A DNA stretch of 64,000 bases from Aquabacter cavernae. Its GTDB lineage: Bacteria > Pseudomonadota > Alphaproteobacteria > Rhizobiales > Xanthobacteraceae. Under the pieces are notes generated by a model, which saw only the letters and a program-made list of their open reading frames with translations, searched no databases and had not been told where the DNA came from. The stretch is taken from positions 868,001 through 932,000 of the forward strand of contig NZ_RWKV01000008.1 of NCBI RefSeq assembly GCF_003993795.1, given 5' to 3'. Shown in pieces: positions 1 to 8,460 of this stretch. Position numbers and translations under genes: made by a program. The first letter of the stretch is position 1; every line of letters begins with the position of its first letter.

Positions 1-294
1 ACGCCGCTGAAGGCCGACGATGCCGCCAAGTGGCACATCGTGAACCACCTTGTGCCCTCGGCGGAGCTGGACAGCTTCACCCAGGCGCTGGCGGAGGGCA
101 TGACGCACAAGGCGCCGCTCGCCGTGGCGGTGATCAAGGAGCAGCTCCGGGTGCTCGCGGACTACCAGCCCATCGCGGCCCAGGTGTTCGAGCGCATCCA
201 GGACATGCGCCGGGTCGTCTATGAGAGCGCCGACTTCCAGGAAGGGATCAACGCCTTCCTCGAGAAGCGCAAGGCCGTCTTCACCGGCAAATAG
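1..294 (+). CDS. scpB: Methylmalonyl-CoA decarboxylase-like crotonase, 3' end (partial)
   Basis: The reading frame is open from base 1 and ends at TAG 292-294, so only the last 97 residues are present. The tail (KAPLAVAVIKEQLRVLAD, then FERIQDMRRVVYESADFQEG and NAFLEKRK) closely resembles the C-terminus of E. coli methylmalonyl-CoA decarboxylase (ScpB/YgfG) as I remember it. That enzyme belongs to the crotonase superfamily and converts methylmalonyl-CoA to propionyl-CoA. The catalytic part lies upstream of the window, so activity cannot be judged here. Another enoyl-CoA hydratase paralogue is possible but less likely given the tail match. A strong intrinsic terminator follows directly. Confidence 0.8.
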   Translation, partial: TPLKADDAAKWHIVNHLVPSAELDSFTQALAEGMTHKAPLAVAVIKEQLRVLADYQPIAAQVFERIQDMRRVVYESADFQEGINAFLEKRKAVFTGK

Positions 295-303
295 CCGAAA
301 AGG

Positions 304-343
304 AACGGCCTCCGGCAGGTGATGCCGGAGGCCGTTTTCTTTT
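304..343 (+). terminator. Rho-independent terminator of the scpB-like gene
   Basis: A perfect 14-bp stem (304-317 with 323-336) closes a 5-nt loop and is followed by a T-rich tail, ttctttt. It begins 9 nt after the stop codon of the partial gene. The small convergent gene ending at 368 may also use it in reverse, but the A-rich flank on that side is short. Confidence 0.92.
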
Positions 344-367
344 GGAACCGCCCGTTCGAGCCGAGCC

Positions 368-733
368 TCAGTCGAAGGTGGCCGAGGTGGTGTCGCTCTT
401 GCGGTTGTAGCGAATGGTGATCTTCTCGACCTTGCACAGGTCGATATTGCGCCAGTAGGCGCTGGAATCGTCGTCCGCATAGACGACCTTCAGATCCCAC
501 TTGCAGGTCGAGTCGCCGCGCTCGAAATCGATATCCCAGGCATCGCCGTCGGCAAGGACATCCTTGCCGAGCACGTCCTCCTCCCAGTCCTCGGACTTGG
601 TGGGAGAGACATAGACATGGCTGATGTCATAGCCGGTCTTGTTCACCAGCTCGAAATCCTGCTTCGCGGCCAGTGCCGGAGACATGGTAAATGCCGCCAG
701 CGCCAGCGCGGCGCCGAACAGAGAACGCTTCAT
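368..733 (-). CDS. Small secreted protein of unknown function
   Basis: This encodes 121 residues. Residues 1-22 form a classical signal peptide (MKRS, a hydrophobic stretch, then an ALA cleavage site), so the product is probably periplasmic. The mature part is acidic, with a conserved-looking core (ELVNKTGYDISHVYVSP) and two cysteines near residues 77 and 100 that could form a disulfide. The start ATG at 733 is preceded by a GGGGGAT ribosome-binding site at good spacing. I recall similar short proteins in other Hyphomicrobiales but no assigned function. It is convergent with the scpB-like gene and appears monocistronic. Confidence 0.75.
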   Translation of the reverse strand: MKRSLFGAALALAAFTMSPALAAKQDFELVNKTGYDISHVYVSPTKSEDWEEDVLGKDVLADGDAWDIDFERGDSTCKWDLKVVYADDDSSAYWRNIDLCKVEKITIRYNRKSDTTSATFD

Positions 734-902
734 CGCTCATCCCCCGAAAATTGCGCCGCGCCCCGATCTTCCCCACAGGGTGCAGGCCAATCGTCCGCTC
801 ATGGCCGGAGGACGATCCTCCGGTATCCACCTTTCAACAAGACGGCGAGCGCCCGTCAATCGCAGTGCACAAGACGCGACCGGATTTATTTTTGGCCCGT
901 CC

Positions 903-1604
903 TCACACCTCGAAGGGCTGGCCGGACTTGGGTACCAGAACCTTCGTCGCGCCGCCCTCCAGCGCCGCCACGAAGCCGGAAGCGTCCTGCACCAGCGGCG
1001 GGAAGGAGGCATAGTGGCAGGGGACCACGGTCTCTACGTTCAGGAAGCGCTGCACCGCAATGGCCGCCGTCTCCGGGCCCATGGTGAAGCGGTCGCCGAT
1101 GGGCACGAAAGCCACCTTGGGACCATGGATCTCGCTGATGAGCGCCATGTCGGAGAAGATGTCCGTATCGCCCAGGTGCCAGATGGCGGGCTCGCCGGGC
1201 GCCTTCACGATGAGGCCGTTGGCGTTGCCGAGATAGGTGGGGCTCGGCCCGCCGCCGCCCGAGGAATGGTCCGCCCGCACCATGGTGACCTTGAAGCCGC
1301 CCGCATCAATGGTGCCGCCGGTATTCATCATCTGGAGCTGGTCGAGGCCCTGCCCCGCCAGATGGGCGCAGATCTCTGCATTGGCCACCACGGGCACAGG
1401 GATCGCCGCGTTCTTCACGATGTCCACCGTATCGCCCAGATGGTCGCCATGGCCGTGGGTGAGCAGGATATGCGTCACGCCCCCGATGGCAGCCGAGCGG
1501 TCGCCCGTGAAGCCGGGATTGCCGGTGAGGAAGGGGTCGATCAAGACGACCTTGTCGGCGAACTCCAGCCGGAAGGCCGCATGTCCGAACCAGGTGATCT
1601 TCAT
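903..1604 (-). CDS. UPF0173-family metal-dependent hydrolase
   Basis: This 233-residue protein belongs to the metallo-beta-lactamase fold, UPF0173 group. Characteristic features are the N-terminus MKITWFGHAAFRLE, the metal-binding THGHGDH at residues 49-55, a later ADHSSGG histidine and the GDT/D motif (HLGDTDIFSDM). Length matches the usual 225-235 residues of the family. The physiological substrate is not known for the family; hydrolysis of an ester or phosphoester is inferred from the fold. No signal peptide is visible, so it is cytoplasmic. It is divergent from ruvX, with about 150 bp between the starts. Confidence 0.88.
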   Translation of the reverse strand: MKITWFGHAAFRLEFADKVVLIDPFLTGNPGFTGDRSAAIGGVTHILLTHGHGDHLGDTVDIVKNAAIPVPVVANAEICAHLAGQGLDQLQMMNTGGTIDAGGFKVTMVRADHSSGGGGPSPTYLGNANGLIVKAPGEPAIWHLGDTDIFSDMALISEIHGPKVAFVPIGDRFTMGPETAAIAVQRFLNVETVVPCHYASFPPLVQDASGFVAALEGGATKVLVPKSGQPFEV

Positions 1605-1752
1605 GACGAACTCCCTTCGCGATTATCCATAGGCGGCTGCCGGGGCAGCGCGGCGGAGCATGCCCCAAGCCCCCCACGCCGCGCAACGCTGCCCGTGAAG
1701 CCACCGCTTCCCATGCCTCCCGCCCGGTGTCGCGCCGTGCTAGCCATGGGCC

Positions 1753-2277
1753 ATGATCGCGCCCGACGCTCCCGCCCCCGTTCTTCCCCTCGCCGAACTG
1801 GCCCCGCTCCTGCCCGCGCGCGGCGCGTTGATCGGGCTCGACCTCGGCACCAAGACCATCGGCGTCGCCTCCGCGGACCCCGACCGGATGCTCGCCACCA
1901 TCATCGAGACGGTGAAGCGCGCCAAGTTCACGGCCGATGCCGAACGGCTCATCGCGCTGGCGAACGAGCGCAAGGCGGTGGCCTTCATCCTCGGCCTGCC
2001 GCTCAACATGGACGGGAGCGAAGGCCCCCGCGCACAGGCGACCCGCGCTTTCGCCCGCAACTTCGCCCGCATGAGCGGCCGCCCCATCGGCCTGTGGGAC
2101 GAGCGTCTTTCCACCGCCGCCGTCGAGCGGGCACTGGTGGCGGCGGATGTGAGCCGGGGCAAGCGCGCGGCGGTCATCGACCAGCATGCGGCGGCCTTCA
2201 TCCTGGACGGCGCGCTGAACTTCCTGCGCAATGCTGCCGCCCGTGCCGCTCCTCCCCAGTCCGAGGACGAGGCGTGA
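1753..2277 (+). CDS. ruvX: RuvX/YqgF Holliday-junction resolvase-like nuclease (pre-16S rRNA nuclease)
   Basis: This encodes 174 residues with the RNase H-like YqgF fold. GLDLGTKTIGVA at about 28-39 carries the first catalytic aspartate, then come GLPLNMDGSEGPRA, the DERLST motif near 117 and a final IDQHAAA aspartate. The family is linked to 5' maturation of 16S rRNA and was first proposed as a Holliday junction resolvase. The N-terminus has about 20 extra proline- and alanine-rich residues before the core. In many Hyphomicrobiales ruvX lies near pyrB, as it does here. Confidence 0.93.
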   Translation: MIAPDAPAPVLPLAELAPLLPARGALIGLDLGTKTIGVASADPDRMLATIIETVKRAKFTADAERLIALANERKAVAFILGLPLNMDGSEGPRAQATRAFARNFARMSGRPIGLWDERLSTAAVERALVAADVSRGKRAAVIDQHAAAFILDGALNFLRNAAARAAPPQSEDEA

Positions 2278-2386
2278 ACATTGCCCGGTCGGCGATTCGC
2301 CCCGCCTTTGTGCCCTGCCGGTTCCACGCGCCACCGAATACCTGTCCCGCAACGGGACACCCTCTTCTGCTCCGCCCCGATTTCAG

Positions 2387-3322
2387 ATGCTGATCCTCAA
2401 CGCCCTCATTCCCGTCGCCCTCATCGTCGCGCTCGGCTATTGGCTGCGCCGCGTCCTCCTGCGCGAGCCCGCCCATTGGTACGGGATGGAGCAGCTCACT
2501 TATTATGTGCTGTTCCCCTCGCTGCTGGTGGTCTCCGCCGCCCGCGCCGATCTGTCCAAGGTGAATTTCGCGGGCGTGGTGGGCGCCTATGCCCTGACCC
2601 TGGCGCTGCTGTTCGCGCTGCTCATCGCCATCCGCCCCTTCCTGGTGCGGCGGATGGGCGTGACGGGCCCCGCCTTCACCTCGGTGGCGCAGGGCGTGCT
2701 GCGCTGGAATTCCTACCTCGCCTTGGCCATCGCGGACGGCCTGTTCGGCCCGGAGGGCGTGGCAGTGGCGGCCATCGCGCTCACCAGCCTCGTGCCGCTG
2801 GTGAACATCATGGTGGTCTGGGTGCTGGCCCGCCATGCCAGCGCCACGCCGCCGGGCATGCCCGAAGTGGCGCGCCAGCTTCTGAAGAACCCGCTCATCT
2901 GGTCGTGCGCGGTGGGCATGCTCATCAATGCCAGCGGCCTGCGCCTGCCCACCGTCCTCATGGATTTCGGCGACATTCTCGGGCGGGCCTCGCTGGCCAT
3001 CGGCCTGCTGGTGGTGGGCGGCGGCCTCAGCCTGCGCGGGCTGGCGACGCCGCGTGGCTATACGATGCTGACGGTGGCGCTCAATCTCGTGGCCCGCCCG
3101 GCCTTGACGCTGGCCCTCGGGCTTGCCTTCGGCCTGCGCGGCGTGGAGCTCATCACCATCACGCTGCTGGCGGCGGTGCCCTCCGCACCGGCGGGCTATG
3201 TGCTGGCACGCCAGATGGGCGGCGATGCACCGCTCCTCGCGCAGATCCTGACCCTGCAATTGCTGGCCAGCGCCGTGACGCTGCCGCTGGTTGCCTTCGT
3301 GGCGACGGCTTTGGGGGGCTAA
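2387..3322 (+). CDS. AEC (auxin efflux carrier) family transporter
   Basis: The ATG at 2387 gives 311 residues, the normal length for bacterial AEC permeases. An upstream in-frame extension exists but lacks the hydrophobic character of the family. The protein has about ten hydrophobic segments in two halves, starting with LNALIPVALIVALGYWLRR. Mid-protein features include the LKNPLIWSCAVGMLIN region typical of the family. Bacterial members export or import small carboxylates such as malonate or malate, and the substrate cannot be read from sequence. The stop TAA is 1 nt away from the convergent secreted-protein gene. Confidence 0.87.
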   Translation: MLILNALIPVALIVALGYWLRRVLLREPAHWYGMEQLTYYVLFPSLLVVSAARADLSKVNFAGVVGAYALTLALLFALLIAIRPFLVRRMGVTGPAFTSVAQGVLRWNSYLALAIADGLFGPEGVAVAAIALTSLVPLVNIMVVWVLARHASATPPGMPEVARQLLKNPLIWSCAVGMLINASGLRLPTVLMDFGDILGRASLAIGLLVVGGGLSLRGLATPRGYTMLTVALNLVARPALTLALGLAFGLRGVELITITLLAAVPSAPAGYVLARQMGGDAPLLAQILTLQLLASAVTLPLVAFVATALGG

Positions 3323-3323
3323 T

Positions 3324-3821
3324 TCAGCGGCGACCCCAGCAACTGCCCCAATAGCCGAAGCCGCGATTGTCGGTCTCAATCCAGCAGGAGGCCGGCACGA
3401 GCACGGGCGCCGCGACCACTTGCGGGATCACCACAGCGCGGGGGACCACCACCGGAGCGATAACGGCCTGCGGCACCACCGCGAACTGAGGGGCCATCGC
3501 GAATTGGGGAGCCATCGCGAACGGCGGAACAGCGAATTGCGGAACCGCGATGGTCTGGGGAACGGCGTAGATGACGCCCGGCGTGAAGACCGGGGTCGCC
3601 ACGGTCGGCACCGGCACCGCCACGATGGGCGCCACCGCGATGCCCACCACCGGGCCTGAAGACCAGCCGCAATTCCAGCATTGAACCTGGGTGACCTGCG
3701 AGTCCACCGGGCCTCGGAGCCCTGCCTGTCCCGTACCGATGGAGGCGGACAGCGCCGGAGAGGCTGCCGCCGCGCCGAGGCCGAAAACCAAACCCATCAC
3801 CGCGAGCGTCCGCTTCACCAT
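3324..3821 (-). CDS. Secreted Pro/Val/Ala-rich repeat protein
   Basis: This encodes 165 residues. The signal peptide (MVKRTLAVMGLVFGLGAAAA, ending ALSA) indicates export. The mature chain is low complexity and dominated by V, A and P, with imperfect repeats such as APQFAM (twice in tandem) and AVPQFAVPPFAM around residues 85-110. Cysteines flank it: CWNC near 53 and a C-terminal CWIETD...YWGSCWGRR block. The start ATG at 3821 has a GGAG ribosome-binding site 8 nt upstream. The function is unknown. The composition suggests an extended cell-envelope protein with a small cysteine-stabilised tail. Confidence 0.72.
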   Translation of the reverse strand: MVKRTLAVMGLVFGLGAAAASPALSASIGTGQAGLRGPVDSQVTQVQCWNCGWSSGPVVGIAVAPIVAVPVPTVATPVFTPGVIYAVPQTIAVPQFAVPPFAMAPQFAMAPQFAVVPQAVIAPVVVPRAVVIPQVVAAPVLVPASCWIETDNRGFGYWGSCWGRR

Positions 3822-4028
3822 GATGATCGTCTCCAGATGCCGTTCGTCCGGTGCTTTGCCGCGTCCGGACCGGAAGCCTCACCTCAGGACACCCATCCTA
3901 TTGCATCCCCCCGATCAAAGCCAAACTGTATCGCTGACGCTCGGTATGAAGATGCGGCGGAATGCGTGCATGGCGCGCGGTGAACGCTTGCGGGGCGGGG
4001 CTCCAGTCTTTAAACGGTCGGGCTTGCC

Positions 4029-4976
4029 ATGACTTCCTCCTCGCCCTTCACGCTCCATCGCCGCCACCTGATCGGAATCGAGGGACTGTCCGCCGAGGAG
4101 ATCAGCGGATTGCTCGACCTCGCCGAGGAATTCGTCGATCTGAATCGCCAGATCGAGAAGAAGCGCACCACATTGCGCGGGCGCACGCAGATCAACCTGT
4201 TCTTCGAGGCGTCCACCCGCACCCAGTCCTCCTTCGAGATTGCCGGCAAACGGCTCGGGGCGGACGTGATGAACATGTCGGTGGGCAATTCGTCGGTGAA
4301 GAAGGGCGAGACGCTCATCGACACCGCCATGACGCTGAACGCCATGCATCCCGACATATTGGTGGTGCGCCATCATGCCTCGGGCGCGGTGGCGCTGCTG
4401 GCGCGCAAGGTGGATTGCTGCGTGGTGAATGCGGGCGACGGCGCCCATGAGCATCCCACCCAGGCGCTGCTGGACGCCCTCACCATCCGCCGCAACAAGG
4501 GCCGCATCGAGGGCCTCACCGTGGCCATCTGCGGCGACGTGCTCCATTCGCGCGTCGCCCGCTCCAACATGCTGCTGCTCTCCACCATGGGCGCGCGGGT
4601 GCGCGTGGTGGCGCCCTCCTCGCTCCTGCCCTCCGGCATCGAGCAATATGGCGTGGAAGTGCACCGGAGCATGGAGAGCGGCCTGGATGGGGTGGACATC
4701 GTCATGATGCTGCGCCTCCAGCGCGAGCGCATGGCCGGCTCCTTCATCCCCTCGGTGAAGGAATATTTCCATTATTTCGGCCTCGACGAAGCCAAGCTGC
4801 GCCGCGCCAAGCCCGATGCGCTGGTGATGCATCCCGGCCCCATGAACCGGGGCGTCGAGATCGATTCCGCCGTGGCCGACGGGCCGCAATCCCTGATCCG
4901 GGAGCAGGTCGAAATGGGCGTCGCGGTCCGCATGGCGGTGCTGGACGTCCTGGCGCGGAAACTTCCCAATGCGTGA
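4029..4976 (+). CDS. pyrB: Aspartate carbamoyltransferase catalytic subunit
   Basis: The 315-residue enzyme condenses carbamoyl phosphate with aspartate, the first committed step of UMP synthesis. The carbamoyl phosphate loop STRT is at 62-65, the [10 protein letters not shown] motif near 140 and the C-terminal [11 protein letters not shown] block is complete. The gene overlaps the downstream pyrC-like gene by 8 nt (ATG at 4969 inside the end of pyrB). This implies translational coupling and, by analogy with other pyrB-pyrC' pairs, a protein complex. No pyrI regulatory-subunit gene is present. Confidence 0.96.
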   Translation: MTSSSPFTLHRRHLIGIEGLSAEEISGLLDLAEEFVDLNRQIEKKRTTLRGRTQINLFFEASTRTQSSFEIAGKRLGADVMNMSVGNSSVKKGETLIDTAMTLNAMHPDILVVRHHASGAVALLARKVDCCVVNAGDGAHEHPTQALLDALTIRRNKGRIEGLTVAICGDVLHSRVARSNMLLLSTMGARVRVVAPSSLLPSGIEQYGVEVHRSMESGLDGVDIVMMLRLQRERMAGSFIPSVKEYFHYFGLDEAKLRRAKPDALVMHPGPMNRGVEIDSAVADGPQSLIREQVEMGVAVRMAVLDVLARKLPNA

Positions 4977-6282
4977 GACTGCCCGAGGCTCCGAGCCCCA
5001 TCCCCTGATGCTGGTTAATGCGCGCGTGGTGGACCCCTCGCGCGGATCGGATTTCCACGGCGACGTGCTGCTCTCGGAAGGCGTCATCCGCGACGCGGCC
5101 TTCGGCCTCGCGGCAGGCGGCATCCCGGACGGGGCCGAGGTGGTGGACTGCAAGGGCGCCATCGTCGCCCCCGGCCTCGTGGACATGCGCGCCTTCATCG
5201 GCGAGCCCGGTGCCGAGCATCGCGAGACTTTGGCCTCCGCGAGCCATGCGGCGGCGGCGGGCGGGGTCACCACCATCGTCTGCCAGCCGGACACGGATCC
5301 GGCCGTGGACGACCCGGCCATCGTGGACTTCATCCTGCGCCGCGCCCGCGACACGGCGGTGGTGCGCGTGCACCCCATGGCCGCCCTCACCAAGGGGCGG
5401 CGCGGCGAGGAGATGACCGAGATCGGCCTGCTCCAGGCCGCCGGCGCCGTCGCCTTCACGGACGGGGCGAAGTCCCTCACGAGCGCCCAGATCCTGCGCC
5501 GGGCGCTGACCTATGCCCGCGACTTCGACGCTCTCATCGCCCATCACACGGAGGACGCCACCATGTCCGCCGGGGCCATGAACGAAGGCGCGTTCGCCTC
5601 CCGCCTCGGCCTGCCGGGCATACCGAGGGCCGCCGAGACCATCGTGCTGGAGCGCGACCTGCGCCTCGTGGCGGGAACGCGCGGGCGCTACCATGCCGCC
5701 TCGCTCACCTGCGAGGATTCGCTGGACGTGCTGGCCCGCGCCAAGGAAGCCGGCCTGCCGGTGACCGCCGCCGCCAGCATCAACCATCTCTCCTTCAACG
5801 AGATGGATGTCGGCGAGTACCGCACCTATTTCAAGCTCTCCCCGCCGCTGCGCGCGGAGGACGACCGCAAGGCCCTGATCCGCGCGCTGGCCTCCGGCCT
5901 CATCGACGTGGTGGTGTCCGACCACAATCCGCAGGACGTGGAAATGAAGCGCCTGCCCTTCGCGGAAGCGGAGCCGGGCGCCATCGGCCTCGAAACCCTG
6001 CTGCCGGCCGCGCTGCGCCTCGTCCATTCCGACGAGATCGACCTCGTGAACCTGCTGCGCGCGCTGTCCACCCGCCCCGCCGAGCTGCTGGGCCTGCGGG
6101 CGGGCACGCTGCGTCCGGGTGCGCCTGCGGACGTGGTGGTGTTCGACGCCAACATGCCCTGGGTGCTCGACCCCGCCCAGTTGAAGTCGCGCTCGCGCAA
6201 CACGCCGTTCGACGAAGCGCGCCTCAGCGGGCGCGTGCTGCGGACCATCGTTGCCGGTCGCACCGTCTACGAATACGTTTGA
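4969..6282 (+). CDS. pyrC: Dihydroorotase homologue, probably non-catalytic (PyrC' type)
   Basis: This 437-residue amidohydrolase-fold protein aligns end to end with class I dihydroorotases (PGLVDM, GEPG, HLSFNE, SDHNPQ). Several metal ligands are gone. The usual H-x-H after PG-VDM is R74-A75-F76, the histidine of the VST-ES region is replaced ([10 protein letters not shown]), and the TPHHL motif reads SINHL. D318 and H319 of the SDH motif remain. Such degenerate homologues are known in Pseudomonas, where PyrC' is required structurally for aspartate carbamoyltransferase assembly. I infer the same scaffold role here from the 8-nt overlap with pyrB. A true dihydroorotase would then be encoded elsewhere. 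Confidence 0.88.
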   Translation: MRETARGSEPHPLMLVNARVVDPSRGSDFHGDVLLSEGVIRDAAFGLAAGGIPDGAEVVDCKGAIVAPGLVDMRAFIGEPGAEHRETLASASHAAAAGGVTTIVCQPDTDPAVDDPAIVDFILRRARDTAVVRVHPMAALTKGRRGEEMTEIGLLQAAGAVAFTDGAKSLTSAQILRRALTYARDFDALIAHHTEDATMSAGAMNEGAFASRLGLPGIPRAAETIVLERDLRLVAGTRGRYHAASLTCEDSLDVLARAKEAGLPVTAAASINHLSFNEMDVGEYRTYFKLSPPLRAEDDRKALIRALASGLIDVVVSDHNPQDVEMKRLPFAEAEPGAIGLETLLPAALRLVHSDEIDLVNLLRALSTRPAELLGLRAGTLRPGAPADVVVFDANMPWVLDPAQLKSRSRNTPFDEARLSGRVLRTIVAGRTVYEYV

Positions 6283-6300
6283 CGCGAACGAGCGGCGCGC

Positions 6301-6939
6301 ATGACATCCCTGGCCTGGTCTCTTCCGGCACATCTGGTCCTCGCCGCCTTGGCCTTCGGCTATCTGCTGGGCTCCATTCCGTTCGGCATCCTCATCACCC
6401 GCCTCGCGGGGACCACGGACATCCGCACCATCGGCTCCGGCAATATCGGCGCCACCAACGTGCTGCGCACCGGCCGCAAGGATCTGGCGGCCGCCACCCT
6501 GCTGGGTGACGCGCTCAAGGGCACGGTGGCCGTTCTCCTGGCGCGGGCGCTGCTGGGCGAGGAAGCGGGCATGGTGGCGGGCCTCGGCGCCTTCGCCGGC
6601 CATCTCTGGCCCGTCTGGCTGAAATTCAAGGGCGGGAAGGGCGTCGCCACCTTTCTCGGGGTGACGCTGGCCTTGTTCTGGCCCGGCGCGGTGATCTTCG
6701 CCGTCTCCTGGATCGCGGTGGCCGCCATCACGCGCTATTCGTCCCTGTCGGCCCTGATCGCCTCCGTGGCGACCCCCGTGGGCGCGGCGCTGCTGGGACA
6801 CCTCAACGCCGCCGTCTTCCTGGCGGGCCTCGCTCTGCTGCTGTGGATCAAGCACCGCGCCAATATCGAGCGCCTGCTCACCGGCAATGAAGGGCGCATC
6901 GGCGGCAAGTCGGGCGACAAGGGCTCGCCCGCGCCATGA
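6301..6939 (+). CDS. plsY: Acyl-phosphate:glycerol-3-phosphate acyltransferase
   Basis: This 212-residue inner-membrane enzyme transfers an acyl group from acyl phosphate to glycerol 3-phosphate, the first step of phospholipid synthesis. The three family motifs are visible: [24 protein letters not shown] near 45 and [13 protein letters not shown] near 105. There are about five membrane segments. The start lies 18 nt after the pyrC-like stop. The gene ends with an ATGA overlap into dprA, so it sits in the pyrB-dprA transcription unit. Confidence 0.95.
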   Translation: MTSLAWSLPAHLVLAALAFGYLLGSIPFGILITRLAGTTDIRTIGSGNIGATNVLRTGRKDLAAATLLGDALKGTVAVLLARALLGEEAGMVAGLGAFAGHLWPVWLKFKGGKGVATFLGVTLALFWPGAVIFAVSWIAVAAITRYSSLSALIASVATPVGAALLGHLNAAVFLAGLALLLWIKHRANIERLLTGNEGRIGGKSGDKGSPAP

Positions 6940-8048
6940 CCTCCCGAGGCGCCCGGCTCTCCGATGCCCAGCGCCTCGATTGGCTGCGCCTGATCCGCAC
7001 GGAACAGGTGGGTCCGCGCACCTTCCGCGCCCTCATCAACCAGTTCGGCACCGCCGCTGCCGCGCTTGAGGCCCTGCCCGGCCTCGCGCGCAAGGGCGGG
7101 CGCAGCTCCGTGCCCCAGAGCCCCAGCCGCGCCCAGATGGAAGCCGAAATGGCGGCCCTCGCCCGCATGGGGGGACGGCTCGCCGTGAGCGGCGATGCCG
7201 ATTATCCCCCGGCGCTGCGCATGCTGGACGATGCCCCGCCCGTGCTGGCGGTGCGCGGGTCGGCGGCGCTGCTGGCCGCGCCGAAGGTCGCCATCGTCGG
7301 TGCCCGAAATGCCTCCGCCGCCGGCCGCACCATGGCCGCCCGGCTCGCGCGTGACATTGCGGATGCGGGCTATGTGATCGTGTCCGGCCTCGCGCGCGGC
7401 ATCGATACGGCGGCCCATGGGGCGGCGCTGGATTTGGGGACGATCGGCGTGTTCGCGGGCGGCCTCGCCCGGCCCTACCCGCCGGAGAATATCCCGCTCA
7501 TGGAGAAGATGGCCGTCCAGGGTGCCCTCGTCTCCGAGATGCCGCTGGAATGGGAGCCGCGCGCCCGCGACTTCCCGCGCCGCAACCGGCTGGTCTCCGG
7601 CATGTCGCTGGGCGTGGTGGTGGTGGAGGCGGCGCTACGCTCGGGCTCGCTTATCACCGCGCGGCTCGCCGCCGACCAGGGTCGGGAGGTGTTCGCGGTG
7701 CCCGGCTCGCCGCTGGACCCGCGCGCGGGCGGCACCAACAGCCTGCTGAAGTCCGGCGCCACCTTCGTGACCGAGGCGGCGGACGTGCTGGACGCCCTCG
7801 CCCCGCTCCTCCTTCATGCGCCCTCCACGGACATGGAGGCGCCGGAGGCACCGGCTCCCAGGCCGGAACCGAGCGACGGCGACCGCGCCCGCATCATCGA
7901 ATTGCTGGGCCCGGTGCCCACCTATCCCGACGAGATCGTCCGCCTGTCGGGCGCGCACGCATCGGAAGTGCAGATCGTGCTGCTGGAGCTGGACCTTGCC
8001 GGCCGCCTGGAACGGCATGCCGGTGGCGCGGTGTCGCTGGTCGGCTGA
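6936..8048 (+). CDS. dprA: DNA-processing protein DprA
   Basis: This encodes 370 residues: an N-terminal SAM-like helical region, a Rossmann-like DprA core ([34 protein letters not shown]) and a C-terminal winged helix (last 55 residues, starting around [10 protein letters not shown]). The family loads RecA on incoming single-stranded DNA during natural transformation. It overlaps plsY by 4 nt (ATGA), so translation is coupled. No competence pilus or uptake gene is in the window. Convergent with a small minus-strand gene 7 nt beyond its stop. Confidence 0.94.
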   Translation: MTSRGARLSDAQRLDWLRLIRTEQVGPRTFRALINQFGTAAAALEALPGLARKGGRSSVPQSPSRAQMEAEMAALARMGGRLAVSGDADYPPALRMLDDAPPVLAVRGSAALLAAPKVAIVGARNASAAGRTMAARLARDIADAGYVIVSGLARGIDTAAHGAALDLGTIGVFAGGLARPYPPENIPLMEKMAVQGALVSEMPLEWEPRARDFPRRNRLVSGMSLGVVVVEAALRSGSLITARLAADQGREVFAVPGSPLDPRAGGTNSLLKSGATFVTEAADVLDALAPLLLHAPSTDMEAPEAPAPRPEPSDGDRARIIELLGPVPTYPDEIVRLSGAHASEVQIVLLELDLAGRLERHAGGAVSLVG

Positions 8049-8055
8049 CCCTGTG

Positions 8056-8253
8056 TCAGCTCAGCGGGGTGTCCGGCTCGCCGGTGGTCTCCGAGAGGCT
8101 GCGTGCCTCCATCCGCGTCACATCCAGCAGATAGGCCAATGTTCCGAGGCGGTGCTCGCGCGCCATGCGGGACAGCTCCGCCGCCAGTGCTGCCACATAG
8201 GATGCAAAATCCGCGGCTCCCGGACCGGGCTTCGTGGCGGATCCGCGCGACAT
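8056..8253 (-). CDS. Small conserved-looking hypothetical protein
   Basis: This encodes 65 residues starting at ATG 8253, which has an AGGGAG ribosome-binding site 7 nt upstream; an in-frame ATG at 8271 lacks one. The sequence has a mostly helical amphipathic middle (YVAALAAELSRMAREHRLGT, then LAYLLDVTRMEA) with no cysteines, signal peptide or membrane segment. No function is recognised. It is divergent from topA across a 207-bp gap carrying a direct repeat, and convergent with dprA. Confidence 0.6.
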   Translation of the reverse strand: MSRGSATKPGPGAADFASYVAALAAELSRMAREHRLGTLAYLLDVTRMEARSLSETTGEPDTPLS

Positions 8254-8290
8254 TCCGATACTCCCTGACATGGCGGTACAGGGGTCAATC

Positions 8291-8329
8291 CTCTAGGTTG
8301 GCGACAAATTATCAAGCTACTCTAGGTTG
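8291..8329. promoter_or_regulatory. Direct repeat in the topA / small-gene divergent promoter region
   Basis: The decamer ctctaggttg occurs at 8291-8300 and again, identically, at 8320-8329, with a 29-bp period. The interval is unusually A/T-rich for this genome (gacaaattatcaagctac). The position between two divergent genes suggests a binding site for a regulator, but no protein is known. Chance repetition is not excluded. Confidence 0.4.
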
Positions 8330-8460
8330 TATTCGGTTTCGAAACGCCGGAAGGGGCGCCCCACGGGCATGCGCTTGGCACGCCATTTGACAGGCGGCCC
8401 ATCCCACCCCATGTTGCCGCCGCCGCCAGGGGCCGCGGCGTTCTCAAGAGACATTTCGCG

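Noticed and set aside
639-2393. A 584-codon plus-strand frame across the UPF0173 and ruvX genes
   Set aside because: It spans two well-supported genes in other frames and has an arginine-rich, domain-free translation.
3480-3545. Short tandem repeats considered as a CRISPR-like array
   Set aside because: The units are in frame inside a secreted-protein gene, are not separated by unique spacers of constant length, and encode the APQFAM repeat.
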